Shown here piece after piece: positions 10,681 to 23,115 of a DNA stretch of 64,000 nucleotides (position 1 is its first letter; every line of letters begins with the position of its first letter). A model generated the notes under the pieces. It was not told the DNA's origin, ran no database searches, and saw nothing but the letters and a program-made list of their open reading frames with translations. The stretch comes from Ophioderma brevispina (lineage: Eukaryota > Echinodermata > Ophiuroidea > Amphilepidida > Ophiodermatidae). The position numbers and the translations under genes are program-made. The stretch is from the NCBI GenBank assembly GCA_023653785.1, contig JAMKCH010014179.1, positions 1 to 64,000 of the forward strand, written 5' to 3'.

Positions 10681-11500
10681 TTATTTTACAGTTTGTAACT
10701 CTTACGCAAAGGGGTTGCATTCGTTAGACTGCATAAGGGGGGGGGGGGGGCTCCTAGGGACCCATTCGTTATATAACCACTTTCCAAAGGAATTTTAGAT
10801 GAAATCCACCACATGTTAGAAGGATTAAAGACCATCGACAATTAGAAAATTAAAAACTGAAAAAATTGCTTTTCAGTTAGAAAATTAGGGCAAAAAATTG
10901 ATTTTAATTTTGCGTCAAAGTGCGAAAAAGACACGAATTCGTTTCTGCATTTTCTACGGCACTGATTCACCTGGACTTTTGCTGATTGCTTTAATTGGTG
11001 AAGATGAACTATATTTGAAATATTAAGCACAAATAGACAGGTCTTGTGCCATTTTTATATTTTTAGGTTTACTGTTTAATTTACCATAGTTCCTACAGTA
11101 AAACAGCTATACGAGGGATATAAATATTATGCACCAATGGGTCTACTATACTTTCCAAGAATTTGTTTATGAATTATTAACTTTGTTTATGTCACAGTGT
11201 GATGCATTATGAAAATCAGGAAAAATCACAGTAACTCTATTAAGATTTTTCATTTGTCATGGGCCTTCCGTTAGGGCATAAGGGGGGGGGGGGGGATATA
11301 GGGACCCCCATGCTTAATTAAGCAAAAAAAACGCGGAGGGATTTGAATTTTTTGCACCAATGCATTTGAATAGTTAACTAAAAAACATTCAAATACAAAA
11401 AATATAAACCAACAATATTTGCAGCGTTAAAAAAGCCCAAGGCCGACCCCGAAAAACCAAAAAGGGTCCCTAGGAACCCCCATCCCCTTATGGTTACAGA
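10681..11500. repeat. G-run dispersed repeat family B, first cluster
   Basis: GCATAAGGGGGG followed by CTCCTAGGGACCC and AACCACTTTCCA at 10733-10790, a second G-run plus ATAGGGACCCCCAT at 11275-11315, and an inverted GGTCCCTAGGAACCCCCAT at 11466-11484 are the same unit. Further copies are at 27880-28010 and 28415-28560. No coding sequence is evident. Confidence 0.7.
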
Positions 11501-12476
11501 AGTGTATGCATTATGTTTTTACCAAAAACATGGTCCGATCCTAATAGCTTCGTCCCCAGGGACCCCAGGATTTACCCGAAGTGATATTTTTTAATTTTTT
11601 ATCAGGAAGAGCTGCAGAAGAAGCCTACTATTTTTCTCATTACGTTGTGAAAGATTAGGGCTAAGGATGTTTGGTTTGGATGTTATCAGCGAAATTATGA
11701 CCATGTGGTCGACCATATTAGTTTACATGTAATTCATGGGGAATGACAAAATAATTGTTTTTTAAGCTCTCATTTCAAAACGGGTTGAAATATCGGCGCG
11801 AAACTTTACAGATAGTGTTTTGAGGTGAAGGCCATACTATCAAGATCAAAAATTTTATAGACTTATATGCACCGTAAAATTTTGGTTGACATTTGTGGAT
11901 AGGCCTATACTAAGTTAGTGTGTTCATCAGTCCTTTTTATTTTCAACACATTCACAATCTCTCGCCAAATATATATTTTTTCGGTGTTTTGATTGAATCA
12001 ATTTTTACATTATACTGTAATTTTCACAGTAATTATTTGGCAGAATTGTTGTAAGTAAAATACTGCAAAAAATATATTTTAGTGTGGCAAAATCGTCTCA
12101 GATACACCTACACACATTGTACTAATATAAACTTCGATCAGACTTTTATATATAGGCTACCCCAGTGTTGATCGAGAGAGGAGATGAATCTCGCATTATC
12201 CCATTGATCGATAGGTAACTTTATAAGCTGTCGTACGGTGGTTTTCAGGTACAGCAAACAGACGAATGCAGATTGGTCTGTTTGGAAGACTTTCATTTGG
12301 CGTTTGGGTATGATTTCCAAAAGTGAAAATCTATTATATCTACAAATTGGAATATTATTTTTGCTCAATATTTGGTATATGAAAAGAGCTTGTGATATAG
12401 TATCGTAATATGCAAAAAACTCAATTTCGCCAAAATGGTCGATTGGCCTGTTTGGAAGACTCATGACGACATCATG
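11501..12476. other. No gene seen
   Basis: Spacer with two short partial duplications of GATTG-G-CTGTTTGGAAGACT near 12268 and 12440 (also inverted at 6885). The - strand frame at 12138-12464 consists of this repeat and has no recognised domain. Confidence 0.45.
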
Positions 12477-12477
12477 C

Positions 12478-13026
12478 TATAATCTCAATTGTGCTAGTAG
12501 ACTCTTTTGACTTGACTTAACTGCATAGGACACTGCTCTCTCATGAGTAATTCTCCTCCATTCTGGTCTGCCTTTTGCAATAGATTCGGCATTTTGGAGG
12601 TCCAAGCCTGTGTCCTTGGGGATCTGGTCCTTCCATATTGCTGGTGGGCGACCTGGCTTCCTACGCTTGTTGAAGTCTTGCGTATAGGCTTGGTATGGTA
12701 ATCTGTGTTCCGACATCCTGACGACATGTCCAAACCACTTCAGCCGTCTCCTGGTGACTTTATTTGTGATTGGTGCATGTGATGTTCAGAAGCTGTCTAA
12801 TTTCATCATTTCTAAATTTGTCCAGAAGGTTCACTCCTAGGATGGACCGGAGACATCTCATCTCAAAGCTTTCTAGCTTTTGGCAGTCTGCCTTGCTCAA
12901 TACCCAGGACTCTGCTCCATAGGTGGCAATGGGGAGTACAAGAGACTGGTATATTCTGACTTTGAGCGATCTTGAGCTAGTAGACTCATTTTCTTGAAAT
13001 TTGAAAACATAGACCCCCCCCTTAAG
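12478..13026 (-). pseudogene. RTE-like LINE, reverse transcriptase C-terminal tail
   Basis: Read on the - strand from 13026 downwards: LKVRIYQSLVLPIATYGAES, then LESFEMRCLRSILGV, a frame shift near 12720-12760, RRRLKWFGHVVRMSEHRLPY, then KPGRPPAIWKD and a WRR..HERAV end. This is the conserved tail after the reverse transcriptase of RTE-type non-LTR retrotransposons. Everything upstream, including the palm motif and endonuclease, is missing, as expected of a 5'-truncated insertion, and the 5' break is abrupt at about 13026. At least one frameshift is present, so it is dead. Confidence 0.88.
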
Positions 13027-13354
13027 GTGCATTTCGTGATTCCAGTACCTTTTGTTTTAGTCATTGTTCACTAGATATCCCTGAGAAAAGCTTATTCACA
13101 ACTTTTTAGCCGATTCAGACTTTGCGGTTTTATGTTATGAGCAAATGCTCGTTTACCACGGTCCCATAGACCACTGTGCAATAATTTCTGTCCGTTTACG
13201 GACAGAAAATACAAAATTGTGAATTTCTTACACACACGATCGAATTTGCACGTAAGATTTGGCACACATGGATTACTAATGTGAACGGTTCAGATGATAT
13301 GAAAATCTCAACTTTTTTGAGGTAAGTCGGGGGGACGAGGCTGTGGATCACGAA

Positions 13355-13700
13355 ATGCCCCTTTAAGCTAGATGAACAACTTCTTTCATTTTTTACCAAA
13401 ATTGGAGCAACGTCTGATTTTGACCCCTGTACAATTAGAAATTGACCTTTTTACCATTTTAGCCATTTTTACCCTATAACTCCCAAACCAATGGTCATAG
13501 ATGTTACAAACTATACATTTTTGGAATCCTTATGACTAGACGCACAATATGGCATATATTCAACATGATTGGAGCATTTTAAAAGTTTGACCCCTGTGTA
13601 ACCTTAAATTGGCACCACAATTTGAGAGTGCTAACTACCTAGCGTTGATATAGAGGTTCCATACCAACTACCAAAGGTGTCAAACCTTTTTTTTGTAGTG
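13355..13700 (-). repeat. Relic of the 54-kb inverted-repeat element arm
   Basis: In reverse complement this matches the left arm near 54180-54400 and 54600-54740: ACCAAAATTGGAGCAAC, TTTTGACCCCTGTACAA, ACAAACTATACAT, TGACTAGACG and CACAATTTGA...CTAACTACCT occur in the same order. Confidence 0.75.
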
Positions 13701-14864
13701 AGGGGTAAACGATGATGTAAATAGTCATTTTAGGGAATTTTGATCTTCTGATTTTTTTTTTTTTTGTAAAGACAAATGGAAATTGCCACCATCTGTCTCA
13801 TTTATATGATAACAATTAAGAAATGGGTCCAAAGATTTTATCTGAATCCATATATTCCAGTTTTAATCAAAATATGTGGCGTTTTGAGGTGTGAATTGAA
13901 AAAAAATTCAAATATGCACTTTTCGCCCAAATTTTGGTTTTATTGCCCTTTTCAGCTAACAAAATCACAAACAATGATATATAGTTTATTTGGCTAAATA
14001 GAATATAATTTTCCCTATCATTTGATACAAAAATCTTTCTCCTGAGATGTAAAATAAAGGTGTTAGCTAGGACAAAAACATGATTTTGAGGTGATTTCTT
14101 CAAAAATATGACTGAAATAGTAAAAAAGTCCATTTTTTTACCCACAACCCGGCGGCTGTTGCATGCAAGACTTCGATTTTCGGATTCAGCGGAACATTTT
14201 GGATAAGAATGATCCTCTCAACCTTCTGACCTCAGACGGGGCAATAAAACCTTGCTGGCCGAGGGCCTACCAGGCTAAAATGAAATGACAACTAGCGTAA
14301 CATTTTGCGCAGAAAGCGCGAATCCAGCCGTTAAATACAATGACAATTACCTTGATCCATTTATAGGGCTATATTGCTTTTGACTAAAGGTTGGAGCCTA
14401 GGCAAATATATACTTTTTTCTAATTCTTATACACGTTAGTGTACATTAAAACACAATCCAAAACAGCAAGAAAATCAATTTTATCACAAAAATCCTACGG
14501 GAACTGTTTCATTAACATACCATACCACACTAATAGTTTAGCTTTTAAAGATTAACACTGTTATTTCACTTACTTATCCACGATTCCGCAGATGAAATCA
14601 AAACCAGCAATCCAAACGCACAAGTGACACTGACTTTTAAGAGCGCCATTTATCTGTTAACATGTAAAAACAAACAACATCAAAATAAAAATATACATAT
14701 CTATTGATCAAGAAACGTAAGCCCAGAAGACCATACACTCAGATATTCAGGTATTCTTAACAAACAAAACGAAGTACTTGATTTCCTGAAAGTTTCCGAA
14801 ATTCAAGAATGTTTTAGACATGTAATAGACACATTTGTTAACACACTTAAAGTTATCCTACAAA
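13701..14864. other. No gene seen
   Basis: Short open frames on both strands lie in AT-rich DNA with no recognised motif. Confidence 0.5.
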
Positions 14865-15035
14865 TTACCTAGATGTCTTTAGCCTCTTATTAATGTCCCT
14901 ATCTGTTTTGAGGTATGTTATTTTATGTGTAAATATATATCTCTATTTTTCTATATCTCTATAGTCCTAGACTATCATTTGCCAGCAAATTGAATAGAAA
15001 GTTCGTCTTTTGTGAAAATGTATCAGTGCCGCTTT
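14865..15035 (+). repeat. Dispersed repeat family A, distant direct copy
   Basis: AGATGTCTTTAGCCTCT, a TGT..TATTTTATGTGTAAA block, GACTATCATTT and CTTTTGTGAAAATGT occur in the same order as at 3950-4090. Confidence 0.75.
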
Positions 15036-16297
15036 AACGCTAATTTCAAATAAGACAGGCATGTTTCTATCTTGAATCTCGCTCCTACGGATCATGCCAT
15101 TGTAATCTGTTTCAACCAACCTATTGGTCTACTATGTGGACCCTATAGCAGTTATGTTTTCAACGTCGTGGTCCCGTAGAGAAAGCGTAAATCTTCAATT
15201 CTACCTCAAAATCTAAATTCGCGTGGATCATATTGAGGTATTATGCTTGATATATGTCCATTCAGTTCGGATTATATACTACTTTAATCTACCTGTACTT
15301 AGTAGTACGACTATCTAGTTTTATATATATCAGTTTCTTGCATTAAAAATTGTCCCTTAAAGTATAGCCTAATATATTCATGCTTAAACTTAACAAAATT
15401 TTACGTTTAGTCCGTAAATTATGAAGTTAAGAGATATGCCAAGAAAATCGCCGAATTTTGTCATTAATGTTGCTAAGTACTATGTACATTTGAAATGTGA
15501 AATCCAAAGCTCCAAGCTCATCTGTGAAAATGTGAAACCTCGTATTTTGTATAAGTACATCGCGTTCGCACTTACAGAAGCAATTTCGTCACTATACTGA
15601 TTAAATTCCTATAATTAAAACATAGATGCCAAATACTTGTTTCCTATAAAAAAAGAAAAAGCGTTAAAGAAAGCAGAAACCAGAATATATTATGCATCAT
15701 TTTAAAGCTGCTAATTATCGCAAATCCTACATTACCCTATTATCTAAAAAATAAAAAAAAATCATTTGGAACCAAATACTTAGTTGACAACATGCCAGAA
15801 TGCAGAATATATGACGGAATCACAACGCAAGAGCTATAGAATAAAAGAATAACGTGTTGTGTATCAGCACAAATTTGATTCCATTCCACCAAAACCCCAG
15901 CTTACCGATTAACCACGATGCGTTGCCAATGGGTTCACTCAAATATACCTCAATAAAACGTTGCAAGATGGTAGCCGAATGAGTGTGCGGAATTCTAATG
16001 CTGAATTACATTTTTACACAAGCATTTTGAGATACCACCATTGACACAAGCATCATATCACTGCGCATGTCTTATTGAAACCAATCAAGCCAAAGCTACC
16101 ATGGGGAATATTACTGTCTAAGTGCTGATAGGCGCAAGTGTGGGATTTTGACCACCACTCGTGCTCCTGGAGCATAGGTTGTGGCAACCGTTCCAGAGCG
16201 GAGCTATTCATTATATCGAGTGCTGACCACAATAACAGTAGCGATTTATTCCCTAAATGTTATCAAGGATTAGAATTGCAAATCTGGCACACCAATC
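15036..16297. other. No gene seen
   Basis: AT-rich spacer. No splice-bounded coding stretch was recognised. Confidence 0.45.
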
Positions 16298-16366
16298 CTC
16301 GCTGGTCTTGTGGTGAGTTAGCTGACCTCGTGATATAGTAGTCTCAGGTTCGAATCTCGCTACTGC
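16298..16366 (+). mobile_element. tRNA-like SINE relic
   Basis: GTGGTGAGTTAGC resembles an A-box, and CAGGTTCGAATCT about 40 bp later is a near-consensus B-box. It is flanked by a repeated word, GCTCCTGGAGCAT, at 16160 and 16465, which may mark the edges of a roughly 300-bp unit. Confidence 0.5.
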
Positions 16367-16787
16367 TTCTTCTGAAATATCTAAATTTTTCATTATTGTT
16401 TCAGGTTAGAGGGAACAATTCTAAACCTCAATAGCTGCCCTTTGAGGTTAGTGAGGGACACCTGCTCCTGGAGCATGGGTGGTGATCAAAAACTACCGCG
16501 TGCTTTAGCCTGCAGCCAGCTAGATAAAGCGAAATGACTGTGACGATTTCTGCGGCTGCGTAATTATTTTAAATCTGTGTATTACATAAACTTTAGATCA
16601 TTTGTGCACCAAGCTCATTTGTTCGTGTTGAAAGGGGTTTTTCTGACCTTTTACATCCTGGAGACGTCATAACAATAGATTATTCAAGTATGAATTTCTA
16701 AAGTTGATTTTTGTGTTGGACTCCTTATTATTAGTTTGCTAGCCAATTCCATGCAGAGACCACTTTTCAAGGCATTTTTGGTCCATT

Positions 16788-16880
16788 CAGGGGCGTCCAA
16801 CCCGCTGTCCAAGGGCCATTTGCGGCCCGAGAATAGTTTACATGCGGCCACAGAGGTCCTTTCCAGAAAACAAAAATGCA
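16788..16880 (+). mobile_element. hAT-like transposon end
   Basis: CAGGGGCGTCCAACCCGC followed by GGGCCATTTGCGGCCCG resembles the terminal repeats of Charlie-type hAT elements. The matching opposite end was not found nearby, so this looks like a solo or truncated end. A C-run follows at 16964-16975. Confidence 0.5.
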
Positions 16881-17214
16881 AATATATCTTAAATAATAGA
16901 AAAAAGTAAATCGTATCTCACACATAGAACGAAGAACCATACATACATACATTACACACAGCACCCCCCCCCCCCACACGGACACACACCCGGTCAAATA
17001 TGCAGATCATCCCCATACCCTCTCTTAAATTTGTATTGGAAGTTTTGTTGTATTTTATTAACACCTGCAGAACTACGTGGTAAGTATAAAACAATGATTG
17101 CAGTTTGAATCTGTACCCATACCGACTCAGCTTGTCTAAAAAAATGTGGAAGTAAAAAGCGCCCTCTTTGGCAATTAGAAAATATTGCTGTGACACGATG
17201 CTTACATCACTGTC

Positions 17215-18045
17215 AAGGGCACAGTATTAGCTTTCAAATGCCGTTTGTTCTGTTTAATTTGCTGGTTTTGATCTCGAGATATGTCTCGAAAGGGTAAAAT
17301 CACAATTGTGCCACTTTTACTGAAGTGTATTCAATAATTCAACCTCTTTATCCAGCCCTGATCATTTATTGCATATCCACCATTTTTTTTAATTTTTGAC
17401 CAATTCTCCTAGATTTTGTGGATTTCCAAACCAAAGACTATATTTACCTTCAACCTTTCGGGTCTTAAATGAACCTCATATAAAACGTCTTCCACTTTAT
17501 TTTCTTCGGTTTTTGTAAACACCTGAAAATAATATGCCTCGCGGCCATCATCTTGGGTTTTCAGTCAAAATTTCATTATAGTAGTTGTTGCGTTTTGACC
17601 AAAAAAACCTAATTTTTCTTTCAAAATGTGGGAGCCCCATGTAATTATTTTACCAGATTATCGTACTTTTTATTTTACAAGTTAAATGCGTGTCTTCAAT
17701 TGTTATCATTTTGAATAAATGATCGAGCCGTATATGTACACGAAACCCGTGTTTGTTAATTCTAATACCTAGTTAATGCTAATTGAAGAAAATGCGACTT
17801 ACTGATATGAATGCGCAGCTTATCACAACCTAAAGATCAATAAAATTACATTCTGAAGTTTAAGTAATGTTACATAATAACTTTAATCCTGCAAAGAATA
17901 TTGGCATTTTGAGACAACATTCTATTCAATTTTCTAAAAAGTGGCACACAATTGTGATTTTACCCTTCGTCGTTAACTAACGTATCTTGAGATTAAAATT
18001 GAAGAACAAACGGCAGCCATTCGGAAAGCTAGGACTGTGCTTTCC
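17215..18045. mobile_element. Long-arm inverted-repeat (foldback) element
   Basis: The 17215-17325 arm pairs with 17930-18045 in reverse complement. Shared blocks are GGGTAAAATCACAATTGTG, AACAAACGGCA and AAAGCTA.TACTGTGC. The ~600-bp interior has no recognised protein. Arms are roughly 75% alike, so the element is old. Confidence 0.72.
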
Positions 18046-19255
18046 CGTGAAGCGAATAGCCGCAATTTTGCATTTCAAGGTCAAGACTAAAATTGATCTA
18101 TTAAAAAGTGGCAAACTTGAATTTGTCATGCACGAAACCATATAATTAGACATACATCTTTAAAATCGGTTATATAGCGATTTGACCTTGACTGAAAGTG
18201 CATTGACCTTTGGACATTTTCGGCCATAGCGTCTCATTTGACTTCGGGAGCTATAACAAACTATACATGTTTAGACTCCGTATGATAAGGCGAGTAATTG
18301 GACCATGCATATTATTCAATTGCGACAGTTCTCAATTTTTACCCCCGTGTTAACTTTGTTTGCCCCTTCCCCCAAATGCCCGGAACATTGAAGTCGGCAA
18401 GCCCAAGTAAAAAACCTTCAACATCGATCAGGGAACCCCAAGCGCCGGACAATCCTTTGTCTCCAGAATTTGGTCACGGGATCTACATATACAGGCTGGT
18501 CTTCTACTATCATTGTGGTCGTTCCTGGCTTATCCTTCTGGGGTGCAAAACCGGCACGCGCTGGTCACTTTTGTGAGTATGAAATCTTTTTTCTGCCTGT
18601 TGCTCACTTTCGTACGTGTGTGTATAATGTAGTCATAACGTTTAGATGTGATTCTCGACCAAATTTTCAATTACTATAATATAACACACATAAATTACAT
18701 TTGAAAGAGAATGTCTCATAAATTATTACAGACAATAATTTAAAACAAAATAATTTTGATGGTGCGTTTGATAGGTAAACGCAACTCGTTTATGTCACCA
18801 TATTCCATAGACAACTGTGTTGTAATTTATGTCCCTTGTGCAACAATTGAACACTGAACCAGTCCTCTGACCTACCCAGTAGGGGTGTTTTGAATCAATA
18901 TTAATAATGCAGCGCAAATGTGCCTAACGTACTGTACTAAACCAAAGTCATTACTTAGGGATCACAAGTGGTTCCCAAATGTGAAGGACCACAGGACATT
19001 TCACATAATCATGCACAAATCCCTTAAGTACTCACGCTTTGTGGGCTAAAGGACAGAAAGTCAGGTTTTAATGTGGTGAAATAGGGATTTTTGTGAGATC
19101 ACATGACCCTATTGAGTGGAAATTTGCCCAAACTGGTGACTTGTGGGATTGACTCATACACCCTCTAGTTCTGACCAAAAGCAATACCATCGGCAATGAG
19201 CTTCACTTTTCATATGTCTTTCGCAACCAGGCTGCAGAATCAATCTTCTACGGCA
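18046..19255. other. No gene seen
   Basis: The 18180-18350 stretch loosely resembles the 13.4/54.6-kb repeat (AACTATACATGTTTAGACT, CCCCGTGTTAAC). The frame at 18298-18576 has no recognised domain. Confidence 0.4.
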
Positions 19256-19445
19256 GATTAACTTTAATAATGATCACCCTTTTTATTTAAAAACCAGGTG
19301 CATATTAAGCGCTCGAGGCCATTAGACTGTAACTCATGATTCAACCCTTTCTATTTAAAAACCAATGCATATTAAGCATTAGTTGCGCAGGTTAAACTTT
19401 AATAATTGTTCACCTTTTTTTTCATAAACCGGTGCTATTAAGGAC
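19256..19445 (+). repeat. Three degenerate tandem units
   Basis: Units of about 65-75 bp share a CTTTAATAAT or TTCAACCC start, TTTTTATTTAAAAACC and GCATATTAAG. An isolated match (CTTTAATAATGTTCACCTTT) is at 23350. Confidence 0.6.
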
Positions 19446-19719
19446 TCCCAGTATGAATCTTACCGAAGTGGTCAACATTTTTGGTGTCGAAAAAAATCAC
19501 ATTTCTCTTATTCTTCGTGATACCTATGAAATCTCTAGCTATATATGTTTAGTTATTTAGATGATATGAGCGAAAACGGGCGGCCCATTTTGGTCGGCCA
19601 ATTAAAATAGTCTTACACATTCTATGGGGCTTATCAAAATCACGTTTTTAGCCTTATATCAAAATGGATTGAAATACATCTTTCTATCGTTTCCAAACAC
19701 ATTGGTTCTCAATATGATC

Positions 19720-21600
19720 CAGCCAGCCATAGATGGGTACAAAGTCTGGCTGCTTCACGAATTCCGCCAGGTCCTTGTCTGTGGCATTGTTGCTTCCCAG
19801 CAGTGGGCAGACCAAGAGCTGTTCCATCGTCTGTGGTGCTGTTCCACACTGTCTTGATCTGCTTCCAGGTGCCACCACTTCTGCAAGGAAACCAAGATCG
19901 ACCAATTCGGTTCCTCCTCAATCTGTTGAGGCATCGCCATTCATTCAGAGCGTCAGGAGGTCAGGTTTGGAGATGTTCAATGGGCTCAATAGATGCTACT
20001 TGGTTTGTGGCAGCTTCTTTCTTTCACAGGCGACTCTCTTACGCCTTCATATAGATTGTTTTAAGGGGTTGCACTTTGCTTTAGAAACTCTCTCTGGATG
20101 TGAGGCGGTTGGCAGCAGGTTCTGTCCAACATGGGTGGCTGAATCATTAAAAAATACTTGGCATCTACGCTCTTGCATGATCGCACGCTACGAACGGAGT
20201 CAGGTGGAGCAATTCCTGCTAGATGTATAAGTTTTCCGTCGATGCTGGACGGGGGCATCCTGTGATAAGCCCGCAGGAGGCATTTAACGCTGAATCAACC
20301 TTCTTAGTATTGGTGGGTGATCTATCCCATACAGGGCAAGCAATACTCTGCACATGAGTAGCAAGGTAAGTGCCGTCAGATCTTTGGGTATGTGGGCTAG
20401 CACCCCATCTTGTGCCAGTGAGTTGTTCAAGATGTTATGTTCGTGAACATACTTTACTCTTCGTTCTTCTCGATGTGGGTCTTATAATAGAGAGTGCGGT
20501 CAAGGTAACTCCAATGTAGGCAGGGTTATATCACGTGCTCGCAGGGTGTCAGACCAGGTAACTTTAGCTGACGTTTGATTTTTGGCGTTTCACGTTGCGT
20601 AATGGAAAGCACACACCTGTGCCTTTGATGAATTTGCACGTAGGTGGTTTGCCTCATAATAAGGAGTGATTTTTGCATCCCAGGCTTTTGCGAGCTCTCT
20701 TCAACAAGATGAAGTCTGCATCTTGTGCGCTAATTCCAAGATCGTCTGCATAAATAAACGACAGGTCTCCTGCACTCCTTGTTGGTCGTTGGTATAGATG
20801 TTGACATGGATGAAGCAAGCACGCTCGCTCCTTGTAGTAGTCCATTCTTGAGCCTACCCATCGGCTCTTCTTTGCTCCGAGCTGAACAAGAACATCATGT
20901 TTGCCAGCAATCCTTTGATAAGCTCCATTCCATCGCTTCCCTAGGTGAGTTCCAAAGTCTTATTGAGTAGGCATCTGCTGGTTCGACGAACACATCTCCG
21001 TTTACCATACCCTTCTCGAAACCATCCTCAATGTGTTTAATTATTTGAGTACTTGGCTTGTTGTTGATTTCCGGCGAACCCTCTTGTTCTGGTGATATGT
21101 TCGTCTATCACAGTTGCAATACGGGTTTGAGCAGGAACGTTCAAAGAACTTGTAGGTATGGCTTAGGAGGTGATATTGTCTATAGATCGTGGGATTGGAT
21201 GGATCTTTCGCAGGCTTTCTGATTGCCATACATGTGCTTTCTCCTTTGGGAACCTGTGGGAAATAAAGCGGTGCAATTGTAAGAGCTCAGAAAGTCATGC
21301 CTTTGCAACGGTGGGCCGAAGTTTTCAGCTGCTCGGTTGAGATATTGTCAAGTCCTACTGCAGAATTTAGGAATACCGGGATCCAATTCGTGCATGTTGG
21401 GGCGAGTAAAACCAGGGTCCCCACAAACCTCTTACGGGATGTTCGTCTTCTTGGGCGTCTTGCTGGGCTGCACTTGCCATTTAAAAAGCAGTGGTTGCAA
21501 CTGGTTGGCGTGACATTTGCTCTGTGGCGTTTTCTGTTGGATCCCCTCGGAGCTTTTCGGATGGTAGACCATGCTTTCTTGCTGGTATGTGTCATATCGG
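19720..21600 (-). pseudogene. LINE reverse transcriptase and Cys-rich tail remnant
   Basis: The linker SSKKAWSTIRK-like text is at 21595-21550. RT motifs read AIRKPAKDPSNPTIYRQYHL and a GFRxxKSTTSQVL-like segment near 21060-21230. The catalytic palm FIYADDLGISAQDADF is at about 20720-20765, with the Asp pair intact. Further on come LAGIAPPDSVR near 20170-20210 and a tail with CGTAPQTMEQLLVCPLL near 19790-19850, a zinc-knuckle-like end. Intact pieces never exceed about 100 codons, so no working enzyme remains. Confidence 0.88.
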
Positions 21601-21869
21601 TGATTGAATTAAATATGCCAGGTTTTGATCTTTTCCTGGAGATCCTGTCCGAAACTTCCTCGCCTTAACCGAGAAAGGATCAGCCTTCAAACATGATATA
21701 CTCTTGATACTCTGTAGCACATTCTCTGGAAAGGCCTGGTATAGATTCCGTCCTACAGCCCTTGGTATGGATCCATCCGAACAGCCTTGTGCACTAGTTG
21801 GGCAGATTTTGTAGTTATGAGGTTTTGGAGCAAATCCTCTTCACGTTCGGAATCCCATAATCACCAGTG

Positions 21870-22605
21870 AATCCTAGCCAGTCTGCTCTCTTATACTTAA
21901 AGCGACGCTTCATGGCACTTTATTTGGCTTATATACTGCAAAGCGTTGACTTGGATCCGATTGTTCGATTTTTATTTAAGTTGCACATGGTCCAGACCAA
22001 CTTGCTACACAGGTAGAAATGGTTTTGCTAAATATAGCTAGATCAGGTTGTAGCCTCTCTTCCATCCAGCCGGCGCTATGGTAATGATGGCAGAGCAGCT
22101 TAGGGTCGCGAAGGAGACGTAGATGTTGACTGTCTATCCATCTTTCGACATGCTTTTCCCGTCTTTGTTACTTCATTGTAGCCCCATTGGGTAACATTGC
22201 TGTTGCAATCGCCAATAAAGAAGTGTAGGTTTAGGTGGCAGTTCCCAAGGCTGGGTGCTTGAAGTCTATTGATGGAGGTTTGTATACTGGTGTAACTATG
22301 ACAGAGCTGAGCTCAATGGTGAGCACTTCGATGTTGTTGTCATCAGACAATGAGGTTGCTTCTACTATGGTACCTGTTTTGACTTATATAGCACTTCCAT
22401 ATTGTCGATGTGGTCTCTCGATGGCAAGGACCATTCCTGGTATGTTTGGGCGGTGGTTATCGATTCCTCTGTGGGTTTCCTGCATACATAGGACATCACA
22501 ATGGAGATTGTTACACATATCAGCAATCATAATTACTTTTTGCATAAGAAATACCCTCCACATTCAATGGCGCTATAGTCAAGGCAGACCTTAGAAAAGG
22601 CCTAC
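21870..22605 (-). pseudogene. LINE endonuclease domain remnant
   Basis: The - strand shows ISYAKKVIMIADMC, then DVLCMQETHRGIDNHRPNIP (the catalytic Glu of the QET motif is present), then ERPHRQYGSAIYVK, NNIEVLTIELSSVIVTPVYK and PPS. These are motifs of exonuclease-endonuclease-phosphatase domains of Jockey-like LINEs. The region toward 21900 (GDFN and SDH motifs) is broken into several frames. Confidence 0.87.
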
Positions 22606-22629
22606 GCTGAGGTCTAGTCATGATATGGG

Positions 22630-23115
22630 TATACATAAGAAATGCCCGGGGGGGGGGTTCTCAGTGGAAAAGGGTAGGTACATATGTGCCGCCGATATGG
22701 GTCACATTTTCACGCCTTACTATGACAATGGGTCATTTTTCCCACTAGGCTACTATAAAGATGGGTCACTTTTTGAGGTCATTGCTAATATATAAATGGG
22801 TCCATTTTTCAATTTTTGGTCGCATTTTACTATGAAAATGGGTCGATTTTTCCGATTTTCGCTAAAATCACAATGTAAATGGTTGATTTTCTGATTTTTG
22901 GAAAAAGTTACTATGAAAATGGGCCGATTTTGCTAAGATTACTATGAAAATGGTGCGAAATTTCAAAGCCAACTATATAAATGGGTCAAAATTTCAGGAC
23001 CAACTATATAAATGGGTCATATTTTTGTACAATTTGGTCACTATAAACTTGGGTCGATTTTTTACCCGATGGACGCACACCCGTACCCAATTTTGGGTCG
23101 AGTACCCCCCTCCCC
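22630..23115 (+). repeat. ACTATGAAAATGGGTC minisatellite
   Basis: Units of about 40 bp contain ACTATxxAAATGGGTCxATTTT (x marks variable bases). At least ten units run from the G-run at 22647 to the C-run at 23105. The flanking C/G runs and TGGGT words repeat at both ends, suggesting the whole block is a mobile or expanding unit. Confidence 0.85.

Larger units (their letters stand above)
19700..22610 (-). mobile_element. Jockey/I-like LINE, nearly full-length ORF2 but decayed
   Basis: On the - strand the order is apurinic-type endonuclease (22600-21900), linker (21900-21280), reverse transcriptase (21230-20400) and a C-terminal Cys-rich tail (20330-19700), the layout of a Jockey-group ORF2. 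Many stops and frameshifts break it. No ORF1 was recognised upstream, and no poly-A or other 3' tail was clear at 19.7 kb. The surrounding + strand open frames are shadows of this element. Confidence 0.9.

Noticed and set aside
19733..20230. 165-codon + strand open frame
   Set aside because: It is antisense to the Jockey-like LINE tail, which explains the sequence on the - strand.
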